Source: an uncultured Erysipelotrichaceae bacterium
GTDB taxonomy: Bacteria > Bacillota_I > Bacilli_A > Erysipelotrichales > Coprobacillaceae
Direction of reading: 5' to 3'
NCBI GenBank assembly: GCA_900317015.1
Contig: ONFH01000215.1
Location: 1-16,756, forward strand
DNA: 16,756 nt
Shown here: positions 1 through 6,805 of the stretch, one piece after another
How the letters are laid out: the number at the start of each line of letters is the position of its first letter
How positions within the stretch are numbered: the stretch's first letter is position 1
Position numbers and translations under genes: made by a program
Notes under the pieces: generated by a model
The model's database searches: none
What the model saw: the letters and a program-made list of their open reading frames with translations, nothing else
What the model was told of the DNA's origin: nothing

Positions 1-1
1 A

Positions 2-244
2 GCGACCGTTGTCGTCTTACGCTACATGGCGTGGCAGAGATACCACTTCCATTGGGCGAAGCACAATGGGAGTGGAGAATTCATTCTTGGTATTTGTGGT
101 CTAAGAGTGTTATGGATCCTCACGGTCTTTAGAGCTCATCCGACATTTACGAACTTAATGCTTGTCTATCCGATCTCCCAGGCCGTCACTGGGGCTACGA
201 TTTTCATGGCAGGACTGATCTATACGAAAAAACGAGGAGCCTAA
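2..244 (+). CDS. C-terminal part of a MATE-family efflux transporter (partial, possibly frameshifted)
   Basis: The reading frame is open from the left window edge to the TAA at 242-244; the first ATG inside it is at 26. The last 50 or so residues resemble the final transmembrane helices of MATE (multidrug and toxin extrusion) Na+/H+ antiporters: GICGLRVLWILTVF, then LMLVYPISQAVTGA and a short basic tail TKKRGA. The preceding 25-30 residues (rich in W, H, R and Q) do not look like a MATE helix. Between about 30 and 95 another frame encodes a more MATE-like RGRDTTSIGRSTMG string, which suggests a frameshift near position 95. The gene may therefore be decayed, like the flavodoxin remnant nearby. 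The MATE assignment of the tail is fairly good; intactness is doubtful. Confidence 0.45.
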   Translation, partial: ATVVVLRYMAWQRYHFHWAKHNGSGEFILGICGLRVLWILTVFRAHPTFTNLMLVYPISQAVTGATIFMAGLIYTKKRGA

Positions 245-255
245 ACTCCTCGTTT
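226..255. terminator. Bidirectional intrinsic terminator between convergent genes
   Basis: AAACGAGGAG (230-239) pairs perfectly with CTCCTCGTTT (246-255) around a six-base loop. On the minus strand the stem is followed by a run of six T (complement of 226-231), and on the plus strand by TTTGATTCTTTT. The loop contains the stop codons of both flanking genes (241-244), so one hairpin ends both the MATE-type transcript and the amidase transcript. Confidence 0.8.
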
Positions 256-1266
256 GATTCTTTTGATACAGCGACCGTTTTTATTGTAGTAGTAACGATA
301 AGAAGCGGTCGTAATATATTTACGTTTGGCCATTTTGCCATTGTTATAAAAATAGTAATAATATTTGCCGATTTTATGACGGCCGATCAAGGCCCCGTTT
401 GAGGTAAAGTAGTAGCGACTGCCAGAGATCATACGCCAGCCTTTTAATAATTTTTCCTTTGTGCTGACATAGTAATACTTTCCATCTTTTAACATCAGAT
501 AACGATTTAAGAAGCGGACACGACTGCCTTCTGGTTCTGATTCTTCAGTGCTGTCTTTCTTGTCTAAGCCATAATAAGAAGCCACGCTGGTTGCATCACT
601 GATGCCGATCTGCTTTAATGTTTCATCGTTCGTGAGCTTTTCCATATCATCGTCATCAGTTAAGAAGCCATGTTCAATAAGGGCATTCACGATCCCATAA
701 CTGTTACACATACGAGTGACATAGTAATAGTTGGCTTTGGCACCATTTGGATAACGTCTCTTTGAAGAGGTTCTAAGTAATAAACCATGGTTTTCAAAAC
801 CAATGTTTTCTTCAAGATTTTCTAAAGTAAGGGTTGCTAAAGCCTGAGAGGCTTTGCCTAGTTCCTTATGATAGACCGTACGTGGGGTGATCGCACAAGA
901 GCCATTGGTATAAGACTGGGCATCCCCAGGGTAGTTATTATGGATGCAGAAAAAGAGATCCGAATGGGTCGCTTTGGCTTTCTTGACACGCGCTGCTAAG
1001 GAAACGGTCTTGTCGGTCGTACGGGTCATATAGACCTTCACATTGTTATAAGTGTTGAGTTCATCTCGCATCGCTAAAGCGATCTTTAAATTCATGTTTT
1101 TTTCATAATACTTTTGATCCTGATAGGTTACATGACAACCTTCTTCTTTACCACCATGTCCTGGGTCGATCGTAATGATGACAGGACTTGTCGTACTTGG
1201 TTTGGCATAAACGCTCTGGGGAGCGGCTAAGCCAAGCACAAGGGCGGCCATTAATAATTTCTTCAT
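241..1266 (-). CDS. Secreted N-acetylmuramoyl-L-alanine amidase (Amidase_3) with C-terminal wall-binding repeats
   Basis: This is a zinc-dependent cell-wall hydrolase that cleaves the amide bond between MurNAc and the stem peptide. Numbering from the longest start at 1275: a signal peptide ends near SVYA-KP (residue 24). The Amidase_3 domain spans about 31-237 and shows the zinc ligands H40 (DPGHGG), E58 and H112 (IHNN), plus the catalytic E201 (LIEHGFL). An acidic linker (about 238-250) leads to a Tyr-rich tail (about 251-344) built of KYYY, RYYF and RYYYNKNG units like glucan/choline-binding (CW_binding) repeats, probably for surface retention. GGAGG at 1276-1280 abuts the ATGs at 1275 and 1272. 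The ATG at 1266 has a proper 9-base spacing, so I chose 1266 (341 aa). A TATACT box lies on the minus strand at 1290-1295, with TTGACT at a short 14-base spacing upstream. The gene is convergent with the MATE-type gene and shares its terminator. Confidence 0.9.
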   Translation of the reverse strand: MKKLLMAALVLGLAAPQSVYAKPSTTSPVIITIDPGHGGKEEGCHVTYQDQKYYEKNMNLKIALAMRDELNTYNNVKVYMTRTTDKTVSLAARVKKAKATHSDLFFCIHNNYPGDAQSYTNGSCAITPRTVYHKELGKASQALATLTLENLEENIGFENHGLLLRTSSKRRYPNGAKANYYYVTRMCNSYGIVNALIEHGFLTDDDDMEKLTNDETLKQIGISDATSVASYYGLDKKDSTEESEPEGSRVRFLNRYLMLKDGKYYYVSTKEKLLKGWRMISGSRYYFTSNGALIGRHKIGKYYYYFYNNGKMAKRKYITTASYRYYYNKNGRCIKRIKRGV

Positions 1267-1410
1267 GTTCATCATCCTCCATGAATCTTAGTATAGCTTG
1301 TTTCGTTTAAGTCAAATATAAGGAAGTTTCTACGAAGACTCTAGAAATATGGAAAAACATCCTGTTGACCAATAAAAATAGAAACGGAAATTTTTTTGAA
1401 AGTGTTTTCG

Positions 1411-1439
1411 TTCACAACCGTTTTGATTTCCTGTATCCT
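1411..1439 (+). promoter_or_regulatory. Sigma-A-like promoter of the flavodoxin remnant
   Basis: TTCACA (1411-1416) and TATCCT (1434-1439) are separated by 17 bases, with a purine-rich ribosome site (AAAAGAGGG, ending 1453) shortly downstream. The -10 box is non-consensus, so this is a modest prediction. Confidence 0.4.
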
Positions 1440-1458
1440 AAGAAAAAAGAGGGAATGT

Positions 1459-1946
1459 ATGATGCAGAAGTGTTTGATTCTTTATTTTTCCCGTGAGGGT
1501 GAAAACTATGTCAATGGAAAGGTCGTCAAGCTCGAAAAGGGCAACACGAAGCGAGTCGTTGAAATGATCTCCTCAATAGTTGATTGTGATCTTTTTCAGG
1601 TGGAGAGGGTGATCGGTTATATTGAAAACGATAAGGAATGTGTGAAGCAGGAGATGAAAGACGATCAGCAAGTGGCCAGACCTGTTCTCAAACATGTGAT
1701 CAAAGACGTATCCTCTTATAAGACAATCGTTTTGGCGGGACCTATCCGATGGTGATGTCAGCTTGCTAGAAGCTTGATCTGACTGGAAAGCTGGTGTTTT
1801 TGATCATTACACATGAAGGTGGAGGAATTGCGAATGCCTTAAAAGATGTGCGACAGATGGCCCCTTATGCCAAAGTTGAAGAAGGTCTCGTTCTGCGTGG
1901 TGGTGAGATCGATGCACATCAGGATGAGATCATTTGCTGGGCCTAA
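1459..1946 (+). pseudogene. Broken flavodoxin gene (frameshift and internal deletion)
   Basis: From the ATG at 1459 (AAAAGAGGG ribosome site upstream) the protein reads MMQKCLILYFSREGENYVNG, the FMN-phosphate-binding start of a flavodoxin. It continues to KTIVLAGPIRW and then stops at 1753-1755. The family's next stretch (GxxWWG and the following helix) is mostly missing. Homology resumes in a different frame from 1770 to the TAA at 1944-1946. It reads KLDLTGKLVFLIITHEGGG, then NALKDVRQMAP and a C-terminal IICWA, which matches the second half of flavodoxins. A deletion of roughly 30 bases plus a frame change therefore separates two recognisable halves. A functional product (normally about 150-170 aa, low-potential one-electron carrier) is unlikely unless this is a sequencing error. 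Confidence 0.8.
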
Positions 1947-1964
1947 AAGGCGCTAGGATCCCTT

Positions 1965-1992
1965 TTGGATGAAGACGAGAATTTGGTATAAT
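1965..1992 (+). promoter_or_regulatory. Promoter of the acetyltransferase/two-component operon
   Basis: TTGGAT (1965-1970), a 16-base spacer and a perfect TATAAT (1987-1992) precede an AAGGAGGAG ribosome site at 2006-2014. No separate promoter is obvious before the response regulator gene, so this one probably serves all three genes. Confidence 0.7.
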
Positions 1993-2021
1993 AGAAGCGA
2001 TAAAAAAGGAGGAGTCATGAC

Positions 2022-2645
2022 ATGACGGAATTTGAAAAAGCCCAGGCGGGCTATTTATATGATGCCAACTATGATGAAGAACTCATCAGACAAAGAGAAA
2101 AAGCTCAGGATCTTGCTTTTTACTATAATCATACACGTCCCAGTGATCCAAAGCGAAAAGAGATTTTAAGAAAGCTTGTCCCAAATTCTCAAGAGGATGC
2201 CATCTTTGTGAGTCCCTTTCAGTGTGACTATGGGTATCAGATCACGACTGGCAAAGCCTTTTTTGCCAACTACAATACAGTGATGTTAGATGCTGCGCCG
2301 ATCACCTTTGGTGACTATGTCTTTATAGCGCCCAATTGTGTCTTTTCTACGTCCGGACATCCCATTGATGCCAAGCAACGTAATGAAGGATTAGAAATTG
2401 CCTGGCCGATCACCGTGGGCCATTCGGTCTGGTTTGGGGCCGGTGTCGTCGTCTGTCCTGGTGTGACGATCGGTGACAACGTCGTCATTGGCGCAGGTTC
2501 GGTCGTGACCAAAGATCTTCCATCCAATGTCGTCGCCGTTGGTTCCCCATGTCATGTCTTACGAAAGATCACGGAAGCGGATAAGAAAAAATATCAATTG
2601 TACGAGGGGGATGAGGAAAATGAAGATTCTAATCGTAGAGGATGA
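2022..2645 (+). CDS. Maltose/galactoside O-acetyltransferase family protein (left-handed beta-helix)
   Basis: This is an acetyl-CoA-dependent sugar O-acetyltransferase of the LacA/Maa/NodL family, cytoplasmic and usually trimeric. The 207 residues have the family's N-terminal cap (about 1-55, including DANYDEELIRQREKAQ). Hexapeptide repeats run from about 60 to 170 (ITFGDYVFIAPNC, ITVGHSVWFGAGV, VTIGDNVVIGAGSVV). The catalytic His is H113 in FSTSGHPID, and the typical tail VVAVGSPCHVLRKI follows. Maa/LacA proteins are usually 180-205 aa, so length is normal; the last acidic residues arise where the gene runs into the next. The start has an AAGGAGGAG site 7 bases upstream. The 3' end overlaps the response regulator start by 26 bases, implying translational coupling. 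The real acceptor sugar is unknown. Confidence 0.9.
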   Translation: MTEFEKAQAGYLYDANYDEELIRQREKAQDLAFYYNHTRPSDPKRKEILRKLVPNSQEDAIFVSPFQCDYGYQITTGKAFFANYNTVMLDAAPITFGDYVFIAPNCVFSTSGHPIDAKQRNEGLEIAWPITVGHSVWFGAGVVVCPGVTIGDNVVIGAGSVVTKDLPSNVVAVGSPCHVLRKITEADKKKYQLYEGDEENEDSNRRG

Positions 2646-3276
2646 GGCGACCATCCGGGAAGAACTGGTAGCTTTACTTAAAAATCATGGCTATGAAACG
2701 CTGGCCGTGACGGATTTTAAAGATGTGCAATCACAAGTCTTCAAGGAAGCGCCAGATCTCTTATTACTTGATATTCAATTACCAGGCTTAAATGGTGAGA
2801 CACTTTTAAAAGAGATCAGAAGGACATCTAATCTTCCTATCATTATGTTAACAAGCCGAGACAGTGAGATCGATGAAGTGCTGTCAATGAGCTATGGGGC
2901 TGATGATTATATTACGAAGCCTTATAATCCTACTTTATTATTGTTAAGAATACAGGCCGTCCTCAAACGTAGCTGTGCCACGCCAACACCGACTTATCAT
3001 GATGTCCAGGTCAATTTTGAAAAAGGAGTCCTCAAAAGAGGCGACCAGGAAGAAATTTTAACAAAAAATGAAATGATCATCTTCCATGAAATGTTGGATC
3101 ATCTAGGAGAGATCGTCAGTCGTGATCGTCTGATGACGAGTCTCTGGAATCAGAAGGAATATATCAGTGATAATGCCTTAACAGTCAATATCTCCCGTTT
3201 ACGTAAGAAGTTAAAGGACTTAGGCTTTGACAATGCCATTACGACCCGTAAAGGAATGGGGTATGTCTTAGAATGA
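2620..3276 (+). CDS. OmpR/PhoB-family response regulator (BceR/VirR-like)
   Basis: This is a DNA-binding output protein of a two-component system. The 218-aa protein has an N-terminal receiver with acidic E7/D8 (ILIVEDE), phospho-acceptor D51 (LLLLDIQLPG), T78 (MLTSR) and K100 (YITKPY). A C-terminal winged helix follows (about 125-218) with SRDRLMTSLW and LTVNISRLRKKL, ending in TTRKGMGYVLE. I chose the ATG at 2620 (MKILIVEDE), 9 bases after GAGGGGG; the in-frame ATG at 2611 directly abuts that site. It overlaps the acetyltransferase end by 26 bases and shares an ATGA overlap with the kinase gene, so the two are almost surely partners. The family placement as BceR-like rests mostly on the kinase architecture. 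Confidence 0.93.
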   Translation: MKILIVEDEATIREELVALLKNHGYETLAVTDFKDVQSQVFKEAPDLLLLDIQLPGLNGETLLKEIRRTSNLPIIMLTSRDSEIDEVLSMSYGADDYITKPYNPTLLLLRIQAVLKRSCATPTPTYHDVQVNFEKGVLKRGDQEEILTKNEMIIFHEMLDHLGEIVSRDRLMTSLWNQKEYISDNALTVNISRLRKKLKDLGFDNAITTRKGMGYVLE

Positions 3277-4298
3277 TCAAAGCGTATGTATATGATCATC
3301 TGACCGCTTTCTTGATCGGCATTCTGCTTCTTGTTTTCACAAGACTGATTGGTGGCGTGATGGAAGTCGATCATGAGTTTCTGATCGCCGTCTTATTCCT
3401 TGAAGGACTCAGTCTGGTTTTGATCTTTCTTTATGATTATCTTTCTAAAGCGAAAGAGAAGCGACTTTTTTTCAAGCGCCTTGAAGAACTAGATCAGAAA
3501 TATTTGATCACCGAAATGATTCCTCGTCCCGATTCTAAGGAAGGGGCTGCCTTTTATGATGGTCTTTATGAAATCACGAAATCAATGAATGAACACCTTC
3601 ATGAACAAGAAGATGAAGTGAAGAGCTTTAAAGAATTCATTGAAATGTGGATCCATGAAGTCAAGACACCAATCAGTGCCTTATCTTTGATCCTACATAA
3701 AGAAGAAAACAGAAAAGCTTTATTACAGCTTCATCGCATTGAAAATTATACGAATGAAGTGCTCTATTATATTCGTTCACAATCAAGTACCCAGGATTAC
3801 ATCATCAAAGATGTGCTCTTAAGTGATGTCATCAATCAGGTCTTAGTCAAGAATATGGATGAACTTAGAGCCTATGGGTTTGAGTTAGACATCGATGCCT
3901 TAGATGATTATGTGAAGACAGATGAAAAGTGGCTTATCTTTATGATCGATCAGATCTTGTCTAATGCCATCAAATATCGTAAAGAGAAGCCGTTTCTAAA
4001 GATCACTTCTAAGAAAGAGAAGGGAATGATGGATCTGGTCATTGAAGATCATGGCAAAGGGATCAGTAAAAGTGATCTGCCTCGTTTGCTTGACAACAGC
4101 TATACGGGTAAGAATGGTCATCTTGAAAGCAAGTCCACCGGCATGGGGCTCTTTATCGTCAAGAAGCTCTGTGACGCCCTTGGCCATCAGGTCAAGATCG
4201 AGTCAGAAGAAGGCGTCTGGACGAGAGTGCATTTGCTTTTTAAAAAGGATTTGGAATATGAATCTTTAATGAAAGAGCATACAATTTCAAGTGACTAA
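3273..4298 (+). CDS. Short two-TM sensor histidine kinase (BceS-like, intramembrane-sensing)
   Basis: This is the membrane kinase partner of the preceding regulator. Two hydrophobic segments (about residues 10-30 and 35-57) are joined by only a few residues, so there is no extracellular sensor domain, as in BceS/VirS-type intramembrane-sensing kinases. The phospho-acceptor is H128 in WIHEVKTPISAL. The ATPase domain has the N box at N231 (DQILSNAIKY), DHGKGI at 259-264 and STGMGL at 288-293. Kinases of this type usually work with a BceAB-type ABC transporter that senses cell-wall-active peptides. None is adjacent: the next gene is an unrelated VOC protein behind its own promoter. The partner transporter may be elsewhere or the system may sense something else. 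Confidence 0.92.
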   Translation: MIKAYVYDHLTAFLIGILLLVFTRLIGGVMEVDHEFLIAVLFLEGLSLVLIFLYDYLSKAKEKRLFFKRLEELDQKYLITEMIPRPDSKEGAAFYDGLYEITKSMNEHLHEQEDEVKSFKEFIEMWIHEVKTPISALSLILHKEENRKALLQLHRIENYTNEVLYYIRSQSSTQDYIIKDVLLSDVINQVLVKNMDELRAYGFELDIDALDDYVKTDEKWLIFMIDQILSNAIKYRKEKPFLKITSKKEKGMMDLVIEDHGKGISKSDLPRLLDNSYTGKNGHLESKSTGMGLFIVKKLCDALGHQVKIESEEGVWTRVHLLFKKDLEYESLMKEHTISSD

Positions 4299-4327
4299 AA
4301 ATGAACATAAATTCAAGCATATTTGTA

Positions 4328-4355
4328 TTGTCTTACTCTTCTTACATGCTATAAT
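4328..4355 (+). promoter_or_regulatory. Promoter of the VOC-family gene
   Basis: TTGTCT (4328-4333), a 16-base spacer and TATAAT (4350-4355) lie about 25 bases before the start codon. No terminator hairpin is visible between the kinase stop and this element, so some read-through is possible. Confidence 0.6.
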
Positions 4356-4379
4356 GCTCGCGAGAAGGGGGAGATCTCA

Positions 4380-4748
4380 ATGAACAGAGTAGAAATCAAA
4401 ATTTATGTCAATGATATAGAAGAAGAACGTACTTATTATCAGGACAAGCTTGGCTTCGTTTTAAAAGAAGTCAGAGAAGGTTTAGAAGACACGAAGGAAT
4501 ATGTCTTTGCCCATGAAGGCTCTGATGCTTACTTCGTTTTGGCTTCAAGAGAAGCAGCAGAAAAAGCAAGCCCAAAAGAAAATACCGATATGCCAAGTAT
4601 CTTATTACATGTGTCTGATATCGATACATGTTATAAACAGTTACGTGACCAGGGTGTTCAGGTCGGCGAACTTTTTGAACTTGGTGGTATGAAGACATTC
4701 AACTTCTGTGATCATGAATTAAACTATATGGCCTGCTGGCAGGCTTAA
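4380..4748 (+). CDS. VOC-superfamily (glyoxalase/bleomycin-resistance fold) protein
   Basis: The 122-aa protein has the two paired beta-alpha-beta-beta-beta modules of the vicinal-oxygen-chelate fold. The first runs from VEIKIYVNDIEEERTYYQDK through AYFVLA; the second from SILLHVSDIDTCYKQL through VGELFEL to LNYMACW. Small stand-alone members may be metal-dependent lyases, dioxygenases or drug-binding proteins, and substrate cannot be inferred. The start at 4380 has an AAGGGGGA site 7 bases upstream; an upstream in-frame ATG would lie inside the promoter. The gene appears monocistronic, flanked by its own promoter and terminator. Confidence 0.8.
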   Translation: MNRVEIKIYVNDIEEERTYYQDKLGFVLKEVREGLEDTKEYVFAHEGSDAYFVLASREAAEKASPKENTDMPSILLHVSDIDTCYKQLRDQGVQVGELFELGGMKTFNFCDHELNYMACWQA

Positions 4749-4774
4749 CTCACCGAAATGGTGAGTTTTTATTT
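4747..4774 (+). terminator. Intrinsic terminator after the VOC gene
   Basis: AACTCACC (4747-4754) pairs with GGTGAGTT (4760-4767) around GAAAT, followed by TTTATTTT. The first bases of the stem are the last bases of the gene's TAA stop codon. Confidence 0.85.
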
Positions 4775-4800
4775 TGGTTAGAAACGACCTCTGTTATAAT
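4774..4800 (+). promoter_or_regulatory. Promoter of the YgiQ-type gene
   Basis: A perfect TATAAT (4795-4800) is preceded by TTGGTT (4774-4779) at a short 15-base spacing, directly behind the upstream terminator. The -10 is convincing, the -35 less so. Confidence 0.5.
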
Positions 4801-4823
4801 GAGAAGGAAAGTGAGGTCAGTCT

Positions 4824-6659
4824 ATGTTTTTACCCATAAATAAAAAAGAAATGTTAGAGCGGGGCTGGGAGCAGCCAGACTTTGTCTTTGTGATCGGTGA
4901 TGCGTATGTCGATCACTCATCCTTTGGTCCTGCAATCATCTCTCGTGTATTAGAAAACCGTGGCTATAAGGTCTGCATCCTGCCTCAGCCAGATTGGCAT
5001 GATCTCGATTGTGTCAAGGAATTTGGTGAACCTCGTCTAGGCTTTTTAGTCTGTGCCGGCAATATGGATTCGATGGTCAACCATTATACAGTCAATAAAA
5101 AGAAAAGACATCAGGATGCCTATTCGCCAGGGGGAAAGATGGGCCTTCGCCCGAACTATCCAACGATCGTCTATACGAACTTGATCAAGCGCGCTTATAA
5201 GCATGTGCCGGTCATTCTTGGGGGCATTGAAGCTTCACTAAGACGTTTAGCCCATTATGATTACTGGCAGGATAAATTCAAACGTTCAATTCTATTAGAT
5301 TCCGGTGCTGATCTGTTGATCTATGGGATGGGGGAATTGGCCATTGTCGAAGTGGCCGATGCCTTGGATGCTGGCATTCCAGTGGAAGACTTAACGTATA
5401 TCGATGGGACTGTCTATAAATGCAGTGATCCTAGTGTTGTCTATGATGGCCTGATGCTTCCCGATTATGCCTCAATGAAAAAGGATAAGATGCTTTATGC
5501 CAAATCCTTTGGCATTCAGATCAAGAATACCGATCACTTTACCGCCAAGCGTTTAATTGAATGTTACGGAGACAAGCGTTATGTCGTGCAGAATCCGCCT
5601 CAGCGTCCTTTGACGACCCAGGAATTTGATGATGTGTATGAACTGCCTTATGAAAATACCTATCATCCATCCTATGAAGCACAGGGCGGGATTCCGGCCA
5701 TCAAGGAGATCAAATTCTCTTTAACAAGCAACCGTGGCTGTTTTGGTGGCTGCAGCTTTTGTGCCATTACGTTCCATGAAGGACGAACAGTGCAGGTCCG
5801 CTCCCATGAATCACTGATCCGTGAAGCGAAGAAAATGATCCAGCAGCCTGATTTTAAGGGCTATATTCATGATGTTGGGGGACCAACGGCCAACTTTAGA
5901 CATCCATCCTGCAAGAAGCAGCTGACCAAAGGCGTCTGTGCCAATAAACAATGCTTATGGCCATCGGTCTGTAAGAATATGACCGTTGATCATAGTGACT
6001 ACATTGCTTTATTAAGAAAGTTAAGAGCATTGCCAGGGGTCAAAAAAGTCTTTATTCGTTCCGGTGTCCGTTATGACTACGTCATGGCCGATCCTGATGA
6101 TACGTTCTTTAGAGAATTATGCAAATATCATGTCTCTGGACAATTGCGTGTGGCTCCCGAACATGTCACAGACCATGTCCTTGATCTGATGGGCAAGCCA
6201 AGAGCGGAAGTGTATCAGAAGTTCGTCAAGAAATTTGATGTCATCAATAAGGAAGAACATCTCAATCAGTTCATCGTTCCGTATCTGATCTCTTCGCATC
6301 CAGGATCACGTTTAGAAGATGCCATCGCCTTAGCAGAAAGTATTCGTGATATGGGCTATATGCCAGAACAGGTGCAGGATTTCTATCCAACACCATCAAC
6401 AGCTTCCACCGTCATGTATTACTGTGGCGTTGATCCACGAACGATGAAGAAAGTCTACTCTGTGACAGATCCGCATGAAAAAGCGATGCAGAGAGCCTTA
6501 CTGCAGTATCGTAAGAAGGAGAACTATCAGCTCGTCAAAGAGGCTCTGATCAAATGTCATCGTGAAGACTTGATTGGCTATGATCGTAAGCATTGCCTGA
6601 TTCCACCACGTCCACTAAAAGGATCGAATCATCCTCGTCACACCAAACATCATAAATAA
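4824..6659 (+). CDS. YgiQ-family (UPF0313) radical SAM protein
   Basis: This is a large radical S-adenosylmethionine protein of the YgiQ family, whose biochemical role is not established. The 611 residues include the family's N-terminal region (DFVFVIGDAYVDHSSFGPAI and ILGGIEASLRRLAHYDYW). The radical SAM cluster motif CFGGCSFC has ligands C306, C310 and C313 and would bind a 4Fe-4S cluster that cleaves SAM. A Cys-rich insert with CKKQLTKGVCANKQC and CLWPSVC, and the typical QVQDFYPTPSTASTVMYY segment, follow. The length is in the usual range of about 600-700 aa. A GAGGT site lies 6-7 bases before the ATG. The gene stands alone between two terminators, so its neighbours say little about its function. 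Confidence 0.92.
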   Translation: MFLPINKKEMLERGWEQPDFVFVIGDAYVDHSSFGPAIISRVLENRGYKVCILPQPDWHDLDCVKEFGEPRLGFLVCAGNMDSMVNHYTVNKKKRHQDAYSPGGKMGLRPNYPTIVYTNLIKRAYKHVPVILGGIEASLRRLAHYDYWQDKFKRSILLDSGADLLIYGMGELAIVEVADALDAGIPVEDLTYIDGTVYKCSDPSVVYDGLMLPDYASMKKDKMLYAKSFGIQIKNTDHFTAKRLIECYGDKRYVVQNPPQRPLTTQEFDDVYELPYENTYHPSYEAQGGIPAIKEIKFSLTSNRGCFGGCSFCAITFHEGRTVQVRSHESLIREAKKMIQQPDFKGYIHDVGGPTANFRHPSCKKQLTKGVCANKQCLWPSVCKNMTVDHSDYIALLRKLRALPGVKKVFIRSGVRYDYVMADPDDTFFRELCKYHVSGQLRVAPEHVTDHVLDLMGKPRAEVYQKFVKKFDVINKEEHLNQFIVPYLISSHPGSRLEDAIALAESIRDMGYMPEQVQDFYPTPSTASTVMYYCGVDPRTMKKVYSVTDPHEKAMQRALLQYRKKENYQLVKEALIKCHREDLIGYDRKHCLIPPRPLKGSNHPRHTKHHK

Positions 6660-6664
6660 AAAAG

Positions 6665-6696
6665 AAGCACATCGATTTTAGATGTGCTTTTTGCTT
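6665..6696 (+). terminator. Intrinsic terminator after the YgiQ-type gene
   Basis: AAGCACATC (6665-6673) pairs with GATGTGCTT (6681-6689) around a seven-base loop, followed by TTTTTGCTT. It starts within a few bases of the stop codon. Confidence 0.88.
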
Positions 6697-6741
6697 ACCG
6701 GAAACACTCAATGAGATTTTTTTTAATACATGAAGTTTTTG

Positions 6742-6770
6742 TGAAATAATTATCTAAAACATGTTATAAT
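6742..6770 (+). promoter_or_regulatory. Promoter of the hydrogenase operon
   Basis: TATAAT at 6765-6770, preceded by AT-rich DNA, lies about 35 bases before the start codon. The best -35 at 17-base spacing is the weak TGAAAT (6742-6747). No clear operator repeat is visible. Confidence 0.5.
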
Positions 6771-6805
6771 ATTCTTATACTCATATCATCAAGGAGGAAA
6801 GACAA

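Noticed and set aside
2315..2527. A 70-aa minus-strand ORF rich in Thr and Pro
   Set aside because: It is a mirror of the hexapeptide repeats of the acetyltransferase gene, with no start signals.
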